A DNA stretch of 16,122 bases from NCBI GenBank assembly GCA_009780545.1, contig WQZW01000004.1:1-16122 (forward strand). Reading direction: 5' to 3'. The stretch's first letter is position 1. Every line of letters starts with the position of its first letter. Shown here piece after piece: positions 6,280-13,583 of the stretch. The position numbers and the translations under genes were made by a program. The notes under the pieces were generated by a model. That model ran no database searches. It was given only the letters and a program-made list of their open reading frames with translations, and was not told where the DNA came from. Source of the DNA: Treponema sp. (GTDB taxonomy: Bacteria > Spirochaetota > Spirochaetia > Treponematales > Breznakiellaceae).

Positions 6280-6744
6280 TTACAGGTCTTTCGTATCCAG
6301 AAGTATCGTTACGGGCCCGGCATTCACGGAGCTGACCATCATGCTGGCACGGAACTCGCCCGTCTCGCAGGTCAGGCCCCGTTGCCGTATCCGTTCGATG
6401 AAGTGTCGGTACAGGGCGGCGGCCGGTTCCGGGGCGGCCGCTCCGGTCCAGGAAGGCCGGCGTCCCTTGCGCGCGTCGCCCATAAGGGTAAACTGGGAAA
6501 CGGCAAGGACCGCCGGAACGATGCCGGAGGATTCGGCGTTTTCCCTGACGGAAAGGTTCATCTTCCCCTCGCCGTCCTCGAAGATGCGCAGGCCGGCGAT
6601 CTTTTCGGCCAGCCATTCGGCATCGCCCTCGGAATCCTCGGGCGCGACCCCGAGGTACACCAGCAGCCCCGGCCCGATGCTCCCCTTGAGTTCCCCCGCG
6701 ACCCGAACCTCCGCACCGGCAACCCGCTGGACCACCGCCCTCAC
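6280..6744 (-). CDS. dtd: D-aminoacyl-tRNA deacylase
   Basis: Dtd hydrolyses D-amino acids (and mischarged glycine) from tRNA in the cytoplasm, guarding translation. The 154-residue protein carries the family signature SQFTL (83-87) with the catalytic-site threonine, GRRPSW (94-99), and NAGPVT (141-146), the Gly-cisPro motif that rejects L-amino acids. Length is close to the usual 145-150. It starts with GTG (6744), overlapping the TGA of the upstream TPR gene in a GTGA arrangement, so translation is coupled and the two share a transcript. Nothing unusual was seen in the conserved residues. Confidence 0.95.
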   Translation of the reverse strand: MRAVVQRVAGAEVRVAGELKGSIGPGLLVYLGVAPEDSEGDAEWLAEKIAGLRIFEDGEGKMNLSVRENAESSGIVPAVLAVSQFTLMGDARKGRRPSWTGAAAPEPAAALYRHFIERIRQRGLTCETGEFRASMMVSSVNAGPVTILLDTKDL

Positions 6745-7844
6745 AAATTGATCCTTATGGCGATCCCCTCCAGCCGGAGACGGCCCTCGTTCCCGGTCGG
6801 AACGATCCGGCCCAGCACCTCGATGGCGTCCTCCGGCAGCGGGACCGGCTGGTCGAAGACCACCTGCACCATCCCCTCGACCCGCAGCGGGGCGTTGTGG
6901 CCCAGCAGGAAGTCGAAGGATGTGCCCCTGTCGGAGATGGACACGTTGGAGGCGATTCCCCGCCAGACGACATGCACCCCCCGGTACAGCTGCGGTTCCT
7001 GCCAGACCTCGGCATAGTTGACGTTGTCCTCGCGCCTGAAAGTGTCGAAGCCGGGGGGAACCATCTCGGAGAGCATGCGCCGGGCGCGGTTCTTGATCGT
7101 GTCGGCGGCGTTGGAGAGGAGCAGCCGGTTCAGGAAAACCCTGGCGGCCTCGTCCCGGTGGTCGGAGAAAAGCGCCAGGGCGGTTTCGTAGGCCGCTATC
7201 GCCTGGCCGCGGTCCAAAAGGAACGCCTGCGCGTCGCCGGCCGTAACCGGCGCGGCGCGGTCCTCCCAGGTCAGGGAAAGTTCCGGCGGCAGTTCCCGTC
7301 CGCCGAAGGTCCTAAAGGGATTTGCGACGAACCCGAGCCACACCGTCAGCGCAAAGGCGCCGGCAAGGACCGACAGTGCGGCCCCCGCGACCAGGGCCAC
7401 CGCCTTGGCCGAAAAGCCGGGGAAAGGAACCGGCGGGTACAGCGAAACGAGCCTGCCTGACTCCAGCCAGAGGGAAAAGGCCTCGGTTCCCGCCTGCCGC
7501 CTGATCAGGGCCATGGCTTTTTTCGCCCTGCGGTTCGCCGGATCCCCCTTCAGCACGTCGAGGTACAGGGCCACGGCCATCCCCGAATCGCCCCGTCGCA
7601 TGTACAGGGCGGCAAGCCCCAGGAGCACCGAACCGTCGTCGGGTTTCTCCTCCTTGGCCAGCCTGAAGTAGGTAAGGGCATTCCCGAACTCCCCGGAATA
7701 CAGGCAGACGGTCCCCATGATACGGAAATAGATAAAGGACCTGTTGTATCGGGTAACCTCGGGCAGCAGCACGTTCAACGCCGCCTCGTATTTCCCCGAA
7801 CGGGCCAGCCTGCATGCCATCGAAAGCGTGGGATCGAGTCTCAT
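6741..7844 (-). CDS. TPR-containing single-span membrane protein
   Basis: This gene encodes 367 residues. Residues 1-115 form TPR-like helical pairs ([46 protein letters not shown]). A single transmembrane helix lies at about 146-173. The remaining 195 residues contain a helical segment and a beta-rich C-terminus of unknown fold. With no signal peptide and the TPRs first, the N-terminal part is probably cytoplasmic and the C-terminal part outside the inner membrane. ATG at 7844 is preferred over an in-frame alternative 18 bases upstream, because that one lies within or beside the -10 box of the promoter. It overlaps dtd by four bases. The link to Dtd is transcriptional and no functional partner is evident. 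Confidence 0.8.
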   Translation of the reverse strand: MRLDPTLSMACRLARSGKYEAALNVLLPEVTRYNRSFIYFRIMGTVCLYSGEFGNALTYFRLAKEEKPDDGSVLLGLAALYMRRGDSGMAVALYLDVLKGDPANRRAKKAMALIRRQAGTEAFSLWLESGRLVSLYPPVPFPGFSAKAVALVAGAALSVLAGAFALTVWLGFVANPFRTFGGRELPPELSLTWEDRAAPVTAGDAQAFLLDRGQAIAAYETALALFSDHRDEAARVFLNRLLLSNAADTIKNRARRMLSEMVPPGFDTFRREDNVNYAEVWQEPQLYRGVHVVWRGIASNVSISDRGTSFDFLLGHNAPLRVEGMVQVVFDQPVPLPEDAIEVLGRIVPTGNEGRLRLEGIAIRINL

Positions 7845-7853
7845 AACCCCGCT

Positions 7854-7882
7854 ATTATACACAATTGAAGGCCGTAGGTAAA
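7854..7882 (-). promoter_or_regulatory. promoter of the TPR-dtd operon, nearly leaderless
   Basis: TTTACC (7877-7882), a 17-bp spacer and a perfect TATAAT (7854-7859) read leftward. The ATG at 7844 follows the -10 box after only nine bases, leaving a leader of at most two or three nucleotides and no room for a Shine-Dalgarno sequence. Confidence 0.65.
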
Positions 7883-7967
7883 CCCGCTCGATTTTAGCCG
7901 TAAACGGCCCGAATGTTTTGGGTTTGGCGGAGGAGAATTACCGTAAAAGGTACGCCGGGGCCCGGCT

Positions 7968-9335
7968 TCAGCCCGCGGGCTTTGGTGCGGGGCCCGAAGC
8001 GGCCGCGACCGCCGCGCCGAGAAGGCTGGCCTGTTCCACCGGGAAGATGCGGAAGGGAAGCGGGCAGTCCTCGGCCAGGAGAACCCGGAGGCGGGCATCG
8101 AGGCAGTCCCTCATGCCGGTAAAGGCCAGGTAGGTACTGCCCTCGACGGCGATCCGTACCGGGTTCAGGGGGCTTATCAGGCCGGGAAGCCGGGAATCGA
8201 CGCGGCGGGCGGTCGCGGCCAGCACCGCGGCGGAGAACAGGGCTCCCCGCTCGACGACGATCGAGGCGAGGTACCGGCAGGCGGCCGCCGCGGGCGCCTC
8301 TTCCGGGGAGAAAAGGCTCCCGGGCAGGGAACCGGAGGACGGTTCCCGGAGGAAGTCGCTGACGGTGCGGGAATCCGGGCTTTCCATGGCGAGGAATTCG
8401 TCCGACCTGGCGAAGCGGACGACGCCGTCCCGAACGGCGCGCTTCAGGATATGGAAGATCAGGGGGCCGAGGTAGGCGCCGGAGCAGGTTTTTTCCAGGG
8501 AATACAGGCCCGGCGCCCTGGTCCCGGCGTCGAATTCCAGGTCGAGGACGCCCCTGTGGCCGACGGCGAAGGCCCCGGACTCGCAGACCACGATCTGGGG
8601 ACTGCCGGGCGACTCGAAGCCGATCTTGCCGACGGAGGTTTCGGGGTATGCGGTGTTGAAGCCGGTCCCCAGGATGAAGCCGATCACCGGGGGAAAGCCC
8701 GCCGCCTGAAAATCCGCCCCGCCGCCCGAAGTCATGCCGGAAAGGAGCGTCGCCGCGGTGTCGTTAAGGAGGACGATCGGCCCTTCGTAGCGGTAGCCCC
8801 GGTCCGCAAGCGCCCGCCTCAGGCCGGCGCCTATGGCCCGCCCGACCACCTCGGGCGCGTCTATCTCCTTGCTGAAGGCCCTGAGGATGCCGTCCGCGTC
8901 TTTTCGGATGTCCATGTGGTAGGAAAAGGTAAAGCCTATGCCGGAAGGCTCCGGGCCGGAACCCAGCACGGCGAGGGCGGCCTCGGCGATCAGGTCGAAA
9001 AAACGGTCGGCGGAAACGCGGCCGGAACTGCCCGGCATGACGGACAGCCGGCTTTCGGCGATCCGCGCCCTGCCGGAAGGATCGAAGCCCACCCGCGCGG
9101 CCCGCAGGTTCGTGCCCCCGGCATCGAGGGCCAGGACGCTCCCGCCGACCGGCGCCGTCCGGGAAAGGCCCAGGTACGCCGGGATCATCGGCAGGCTGGA
9201 AGGGCGGCCGTCAAGCCCCCGCTCCATGTCGCCGAGAATGTCGGCGACCAAGGCGCGACCGTCCACGCCCCGGTAATGAAAACCGTAAAAACCGGCAAAT
9301 TCCGAAAGTTCCCCTCGGTCGAACGACGATCCCAT
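7968..9335 (-). CDS. hxk: hexokinase of the eukaryotic type
   Basis: Hexokinase phosphorylates glucose and related sugars with ATP at the entry to glycolysis. The 455-residue protein has the signature blocks of the eukaryotic hexokinase family rather than bacterial glucokinase: LALDAGGTNLRAARV (68-82, phosphate 1), GFTFSYHMD (134-142, sugar-binding), LLNDTAATLLS (189-199, with catalytic Asp192), GFILGTGFNTAYPE (219-232), LEKTCSGAYLGPLI (280-293) and AVEGSTY (396-402, adenosine loop). Length matches single-domain hexokinases. ATG 9335 is preferred because GGAAGGGG lies just before it. An upstream in-frame ATG at 9416 would run into the lipoprotein gene ending at 9349. It is the last gene of the lipoprotein operon, 13 bases after the third paralogue. 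Eukaryotic-type hexokinases are known in treponemes. Confidence 0.93.
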   Translation of the reverse strand: MGSSFDRGELSEFAGFYGFHYRGVDGRALVADILGDMERGLDGRPSSLPMIPAYLGLSRTAPVGGSVLALDAGGTNLRAARVGFDPSGRARIAESRLSVMPGSSGRVSADRFFDLIAEAALAVLGSGPEPSGIGFTFSYHMDIRKDADGILRAFSKEIDAPEVVGRAIGAGLRRALADRGYRYEGPIVLLNDTAATLLSGMTSGGGADFQAAGFPPVIGFILGTGFNTAYPETSVGKIGFESPGSPQIVVCESGAFAVGHRGVLDLEFDAGTRAPGLYSLEKTCSGAYLGPLIFHILKRAVRDGVVRFARSDEFLAMESPDSRTVSDFLREPSSGSLPGSLFSPEEAPAAAACRYLASIVVERGALFSAAVLAATARRVDSRLPGLISPLNPVRIAVEGSTYLAFTGMRDCLDARLRVLLAEDCPLPFRIFPVEQASLLGAAVAAASGPAPKPAG

Positions 9336-9348
9336 ATTTTCCCCTTCC

Positions 9349-9840
9349 CTATCTGGTTCTCCCGGCAATTTTCGGGAAATCCTCCCCGCCCACCATGACC
9401 ACCTCGATCTGGGCAAAGGCGAGAAAGTAGTTCGGCTCGGGGCCCGGCTCGGTAACCCTGGCCTGCACGGTGAAGCAGGCGTAGTCGGAATCGGTATTGG
9501 AATACACCACGAGCACTCCCTGCGCGGAACCCTTTTCGTCGAACGTCCTGTCCGAGAGGTCCTTGTCGAACTCGACCTGCCATCCGGGGGGAACCCTGAA
9601 AACGTCCCATGTGATGAAGGCCGAACCGGCCGCGTAGCTGGGACGCAGCCTTAAGGGAAGGCGGACTTCCACGCTGTAGGTTTCCCCCGACGGCCTTTCG
9701 ATGACGAACCTTTCGTTTTCCAGATTGAAGTAGCAGCTGGTGATCGTCGAGGTATATTCCGGATTGTAGCAGGCGTCCAGCATGAGGGAAACGCCTGCGA
9801 GCAGGCACAGGGCATACAAGCGTGCGGCTTTTCCCTTCAT
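9349..9840 (-). CDS. lipoprotein, tandem paralogue 3 of 3
   Basis: This 163-residue probable lipoprotein has a basic start, a hydrophobic helix and a predicted acylated cysteine at 24 in LMLDAC. The aspartate two residues before the cysteine is unusual. After the cysteine comes YNPEYTSTITSCYFN, the motif shared with the two upstream genes (CYxPxFxPxxTSxxF). The LPLRLRPSY segment and the C-terminal FTVQARVTE block are shared too. The rest is beta-rich with no known domain. It starts three bases after the stop of paralogue 2, with only a weak GGGGAA before the ATG, so translation is probably coupled. It is the most diverged of the three: the DWCQ tail motif has become AFAQ. Role unknown, presumably periplasmic or surface. 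Confidence 0.8.
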   Translation of the reverse strand: MKGKAARLYALCLLAGVSLMLDACYNPEYTSTITSCYFNLENERFVIERPSGETYSVEVRLPLRLRPSYAAGSAFITWDVFRVPPGWQVEFDKDLSDRTFDEKGSAQGVLVVYSNTDSDYACFTVQARVTEPGPEPNYFLAFAQIEVVMVGGEDFPKIAGRTR

Positions 9841-9843
9841 CCG

Positions 9844-10326
9844 CTATTCCCCGCCCCGACCCTCGACGACCACGTCCACCTGGCACCAGTCCATGAACAT
9901 CCTGCTTTCCGGCCCCTTTTCGGTAACCTTGGCCTGGACGGTAAAGGTTATCGATTCCGGGGGGCCGTTGTACCTGATCGTCATCGGCACCTCCAGCGTT
10001 CCGTCCGGGGCGAAGCTGTCGCCGTTATTGTACAGGACCTCGAAATCCGTATACTGCGACTTATGGTTCAGGGTCGTGATCTCCAGTTCCCCCACGTCGT
10101 CCACGGCGACATAGGGACGGAGGAAGAGGGTAAGGGTACTGTTGATGGAAATGTAGTCCTCGATTTTTTCTGCCGGAATTTCGATCTCTTTTTTGCCGCG
10201 GGTAAACTGGATGCTGGTAATCGCGGGAGAAAACGTCGGACCGTAGCATGTCGTAAAAAAAACGGACGCGACGAGCGAGAGACAGAGGGTTGCCAGAACG
10301 GGGGAAAAAACGATCCTGTACTTCAT
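9844..10326 (-). CDS. lipoprotein, tandem paralogue 2 of 3
   Basis: This 160-residue probable lipoprotein has its cysteine at 27 in VFFTTC. Threonine at -1 is atypical of lipoboxes but also occurs in paralogue 1. It shares CYGPTFSPAITSIQF after the cleavage site, LTLFLRPY in the middle, FAPDGTLEVPM, and the tail FTVQAKVTEKGPESRMFMDWCQVDV with its neighbours. The fold is probably an all-beta sandwich. GGAAGG lies before the ATG. It is in the same direction as and close to the other two, pointing to local gene duplication. No enzyme motif is present. Confidence 0.82.
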   Translation of the reverse strand: MKYRIVFSPVLATLCLSLVASVFFTTCYGPTFSPAITSIQFTRGKKEIEIPAEKIEDYISINSTLTLFLRPYVAVDDVGELEITTLNHKSQYTDFEVLYNNGDSFAPDGTLEVPMTIRYNGPPESITFTVQAKVTEKGPESRMFMDWCQVDVVVEGRGGE

Positions 10327-10398
10327 AGGTACCTTCCTTCAAACATATCGCCGGCCGAAAGCCCCGAAGGGATCGGCCCGCGGACTCGTCCCGGCGGG

Positions 10399-10857
10399 TT
10401 AATACCGCTCGTTGTCGCTCTGCACGGTAATCTGGCACCAATCCAGAAAAACCCGCCCCGTCGATTTTTCGGTAACCCAGGCCTGGACCGAAAAACTCAC
10501 CTTCTCGTCCAGGACGACGGTGGGTCCCACCATGACCTTTACCCTGGCCGTTCCGTCCGGGTCGAACGCCGCGGGGGGATGGACGAACTCGACCTTCCCC
10601 TCGAAGGAACTTTCGGGCACCTCGAACACGATGTCCACGTCGTTGAAGTTGATGCTCGGCCTAAGGGAAAGGACGAGGTCGACGCTGCCGGTCCAGTTGT
10701 TTTCGATCTTTCTTTCAAGAAAGACGGACCGCATGTTGAAAAAGACGCTGGTCGTGGACGGGATAAAGTTCGGGTCGTAGCAGGTGGTCACGGTCAGGGC
10801 AAAACCCAGGGTAAGGGCAGTCATCGTGCAAAACCCCAACGAAGGTTTTTTTTTCAT
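10399..10857 (-). CDS. lipoprotein, tandem paralogue 1 of 3
   Basis: This 152-residue lipoprotein is first in the set. A lysine-rich start, a hydrophobic helix and TVTTC put the acylated cysteine at 26, followed by YDPNFIPSTTSVFFN. Middle and C-terminal motifs match paralogue 2: LVLSLRPSINF, FDPDGTARVKVMV, FSVQAWVTEKSTGRVFLDWCQITV. AAGGAG is well placed before the ATG. A 72-bp gap separates it from paralogue 2, wider than between the other genes of the operon. Conserved aromatic and DWCQ residues suggest a shared structural or ligand-binding core. Function unknown. Confidence 0.82.
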   Translation of the reverse strand: MKKKPSLGFCTMTALTLGFALTVTTCYDPNFIPSTTSVFFNMRSVFLERKIENNWTGSVDLVLSLRPSINFNDVDIVFEVPESSFEGKVEFVHPPAAFDPDGTARVKVMVGPTVVLDEKVSFSVQAWVTEKSTGRVFLDWCQITVQSDNERY

Positions 10858-10871
10858 CGGAACTCCTTAGT

Positions 10872-10885
10872 ACACCGTAAGGTGT
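10872..10885 (-). promoter_or_regulatory. small hairpin just before the ribosome binding site
   Basis: ACACC/GGTGT with a 4-nt loop lies in the leader of the lipoprotein-hexokinase operon, four bases upstream of AAGGAG. It may be incidental. No convincing sigma-70 promoter was found in 10886-10990, so the promoter of this operon is not assigned. Confidence 0.3.
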
Positions 10886-11006
10886 CGCGATCTCGGGCCG
10901 TACCACGGACTTTAGCCATATCACAATATCGACATGCGGGGAAAAAAACTGAGGGAATTTTGATGTCGGCCGGCGGTGCGCCGGTTTAGGGATTGCCGGA
11001 AGGGGA

Positions 11007-11044
11007 GGAACCCGGCCCCCGCCCGAGGCGGAAAGCCGGGTTCC
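11007..11044. terminator. 10-bp stem-loop after the large lipoprotein gene
   Basis: GGAACCCGGC (11007-11016) pairs with GCCGGGTTCC (11035-11044). The loop holds a second CCGCC/GGCGG stem. It begins ten bases past the stop at 11054, a natural terminator position for the minus-strand operon. It lacks a T-run after the stem. Confidence 0.55.
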
Positions 11045-11053
11045 GGGAAAAAA

Positions 11054-13570
11054 TTACGGAAGGGCGATCTTCCACTGAACGATGTCCCCGACGGGAACGC
11101 TGGCGTCGGTCATTATCTTCAGGAAGACGGTGTCTCCTAAGCCCAGTCCCATGCCGGTCCATTGGCTCATCGGCATGGTCTTGAGATCGAAATCGACCGT
11201 GCTCCCCCCATTGATCATCTTAATCAAGCCAAAGGTGCCGTCATGCGTTGTTCCCGCCCATAACTGATAGTTTGTGGCGCCGGGGGACTCCGGCCAGTGT
11301 ATGACGCCGTTGTCGTCGACGTAGGTCTCGTCGACGGCCTGTACCTCAAGGACGAAGGTCCTGGACACGCTCTGGAACGCCGTCCGCACCGTAACCGTAA
11401 CGGTTTGCGTGGAGGAGGCGACGTTCTTGGCCGCGGTCAGCACGAGCCTTCCCTCGCCCCGGCCGGTGACGAGGCTTCCGGTCAGGTACCCGCCCACGGT
11501 AACGCCCGCGGGGACGCCGGAAACCTCGGCCGGGCTGCCGGGCGCGGTACTGAAGCCGATGTCCCCGCTCATGCCGGCGGTAAAGCCGGTGGTAACGATG
11601 TTGACGCCCGCCGACGTTCCGCCCTTAAGGATCACCGGGGATGCTATCGGCTCCATTTCCGCCTCGTCGAGGGGCGGAAGGACCAGCGTCAGGGTGAAGA
11701 AGGTCGATATGCCCCCGCCCAGGTCCGCCAGGACCTGCCGCTCGAACACCCGCGTCTGATTCGGGTTTCCTTCTATCGTAATGGTCGCCGTGGCCGATCC
11801 GTCGGGTTCCACCTCGAGGATTCCGATCGCCTCCACGCCCAGGGGAATGCTGTCCTTCCCCGAACCGGGTTTGAGGATGCCGGCAAAGTCGTAGCTTTTT
11901 CCCGGGGGCAGGTTCTCCCCGGTGGCCTGGAGGACGACGGTGTTATCGTGGAAGATCGTGAGCGTTCCCCCGGAAACGACCTTGACGTCGAACTTCGGCC
12001 TCGGGGCGATAACGGCAATCTCGATGTCGCCCGACGCATCCGTGCCGGCAAAATCGCCGGAACCCCGCGCCTCGGCCGTTACGACCCAGGTTGCCGGGGC
12101 CGCGCCCCTGTGGATTTGGACGTAGGCGTTGTCGTTGCTCAACGCGCCGGCGGTCTCGAACCGAATCGAATACAGCCCGGCCGTTCCCTCCGGCACGACG
12201 TTCCCGGCCTTGTCCCGTATGTTCCAGGTAATGTCCCCGGCGCCGAGATTGGCGACGGTGGCCTGGAACCGGTATTCGCTCTCCCCTTCCTCCAGGGTGG
12301 TGCCCGAGAAGGAACGGATGAACATCTCGGGCGCTTCGATGGGAATCGTTACGACGTAAGGCCCTATGTCGACGAAGGCGCCATGCCCGCCGCCCTGCTC
12401 GGGGGGAAGCGCCCCCTGCGAAAAGCTCAGGCGGCTGTCGTTGCCCTGTTCCTTGACGACGGCCCCGACTTCCTGCGTTATCTGGGCAAGGTTCGCAAAC
12501 GCTTCCGGCCTGTCGTCGGCGAACTGCCGCACCAGGGCCGCGTCGGTCAAAAACCTGAAGTTCGGGATGTCGAACTGCTGCGGCGAGGATTGCTCGGAGA
12601 ATGCGTCCAAAAGCGCGGTAACCGCATTCAGGTCCAGGTCCCTCAGGGGATCCGAATCGAATCCCCCGATCCTGACATCGGGCGATATTGAAGATCCCAG
12701 CGCCTTCAGGTGGCCGGTCCTGACCTGGTGGTCGAAGAAATCCCAGCGGCTTCCGGTCCAGGAAGCGAGCACCAGTTTCCATAGCGGGGTCAAGGGTTCG
12801 TAAAACAAATCCAGGCGGCTTTCCAGCCCGTTGAAGATATGGCATATATTCTGGTAGACGCTTCTTTCCCCGTTCAAGAACAGGTGGAAGGTAATCCCGT
12901 ACTGCCCGACATCGAGGTTACGGTTGCCCCCCGCGGAAACGTCCCTGTCCTCCCGGTTGAAGAGGATGATGCCCGATATTTTCTCGCCGGTATCGAAACT
13001 GAGTATCTCGTAATCGCCATGAACTTCGGCGTCCGATTCCAGGATGGCGTCTATCTTCCAGAAAAAGTTTCCCCTTCCGCCGTTTTTGACGGGAGTGAGG
13101 GCGACGTTGACGACGTTGACCGTCCCGTCCTTGACCGTAAAGCCCGTGACCTCCGCCTCGGCCACGTCCAGCCCGGCGTACATGGCGACGATATGGATAT
13201 CCCACTTGCCGGGATCGGCCGCAAAATTGCCGAAAACGCCGCCGACCTTCTCAAGCTCGACGGTAAAATCCGGTTTGCCCAGGCTGTTGTTGTAAAGCCT
13301 GACCCTGAGCTTGTCGAAATCGCCATGGGAGGGCATGATGGTGCGTCCGGTGGGGAAATCCTCCCCCAGGGACGGCATGACGGTACGCACGGAGGAGGAA
13401 TCCTCCCCCAGGGAAATGCGCATCAGGCCGCCCGAACCTCCGGCCGGCCGGCCGGTGACGGAAAATCCATCCTCTTCCGTCAGGTTCCAGCAGCCGGAGA
13501 ACGCCTGCAGGCCCACGAGTACCGCCAGCAGCGACAATGCGAACCCGCGTCCGGCAATGCTTTTTTTCAT
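11054..13570 (-). CDS. large secreted lipoprotein with tandem 14-residue repeat
   Basis: This 838-residue lipoprotein has a signal helix and a lipobox ending FSGC (acylated Cys27). Residues 53-66 and 67-80 are a 14-residue tandem repeat (SLGED then RTVMP / RTIMP), followed by a third partial SHGDFD. A FDKLRVRLYN segment like those in other treponemal lipoproteins follows. The middle (about 90-400) is mixed alpha/beta with no recognised domain. The C-terminal half is rich in beta-strand and Gly/Thr/Val-rich Ig-like segments, and a fibronectin-like stretch (ATNYQLWAGTTHDGTF) lies near the end. No catalytic motif was seen. GGAGGG precedes the ATG, which lies 13 bases after the stop of the upstream lipoprotein gene, so the two form an operon. 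Probably an exposed binding or adhesive protein (inference). Confidence 0.82.
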   Translation of the reverse strand: MKKSIAGRGFALSLLAVLVGLQAFSGCWNLTEEDGFSVTGRPAGGSGGLMRISLGEDSSSVRTVMPSLGEDFPTGRTIMPSHGDFDKLRVRLYNNSLGKPDFTVELEKVGGVFGNFAADPGKWDIHIVAMYAGLDVAEAEVTGFTVKDGTVNVVNVALTPVKNGGRGNFFWKIDAILESDAEVHGDYEILSFDTGEKISGIILFNREDRDVSAGGNRNLDVGQYGITFHLFLNGERSVYQNICHIFNGLESRLDLFYEPLTPLWKLVLASWTGSRWDFFDHQVRTGHLKALGSSISPDVRIGGFDSDPLRDLDLNAVTALLDAFSEQSSPQQFDIPNFRFLTDAALVRQFADDRPEAFANLAQITQEVGAVVKEQGNDSRLSFSQGALPPEQGGGHGAFVDIGPYVVTIPIEAPEMFIRSFSGTTLEEGESEYRFQATVANLGAGDITWNIRDKAGNVVPEGTAGLYSIRFETAGALSNDNAYVQIHRGAAPATWVVTAEARGSGDFAGTDASGDIEIAVIAPRPKFDVKVVSGGTLTIFHDNTVVLQATGENLPPGKSYDFAGILKPGSGKDSIPLGVEAIGILEVEPDGSATATITIEGNPNQTRVFERQVLADLGGGISTFFTLTLVLPPLDEAEMEPIASPVILKGGTSAGVNIVTTGFTAGMSGDIGFSTAPGSPAEVSGVPAGVTVGGYLTGSLVTGRGEGRLVLTAAKNVASSTQTVTVTVRTAFQSVSRTFVLEVQAVDETYVDDNGVIHWPESPGATNYQLWAGTTHDGTFGLIKMINGGSTVDFDLKTMPMSQWTGMGLGLGDTVFLKIMTDASVPVGDIVQWKIALP
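13357..13414. repeat. 16-bp direct repeat inside the large lipoprotein gene
   Basis: AATCCTCCCCCAGGGA occurs at 13357-13372 and again at 13399-13414. The 42-bp period equals 14 codons and encodes the tandem peptide repeat after the signal peptide. Being in frame, the copy number could change by slippage without breaking the gene. Confidence 0.85.
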
Positions 13571-13583
13571 ACTTCCCTCCTTA

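Noticed and set aside
9333..9416. An earlier hexokinase start at 9416
   Set aside because: The extra 27 residues are not hexokinase-like and overlap the end of the upstream lipoprotein gene. GGAAGGGG precedes the ATG at 9335.
10861..10990. A promoter for the lipoprotein-hexokinase operon
   Set aside because: Several AT patches such as GATATT were tried, but no -35/-10 pair with acceptable spacing stood out.
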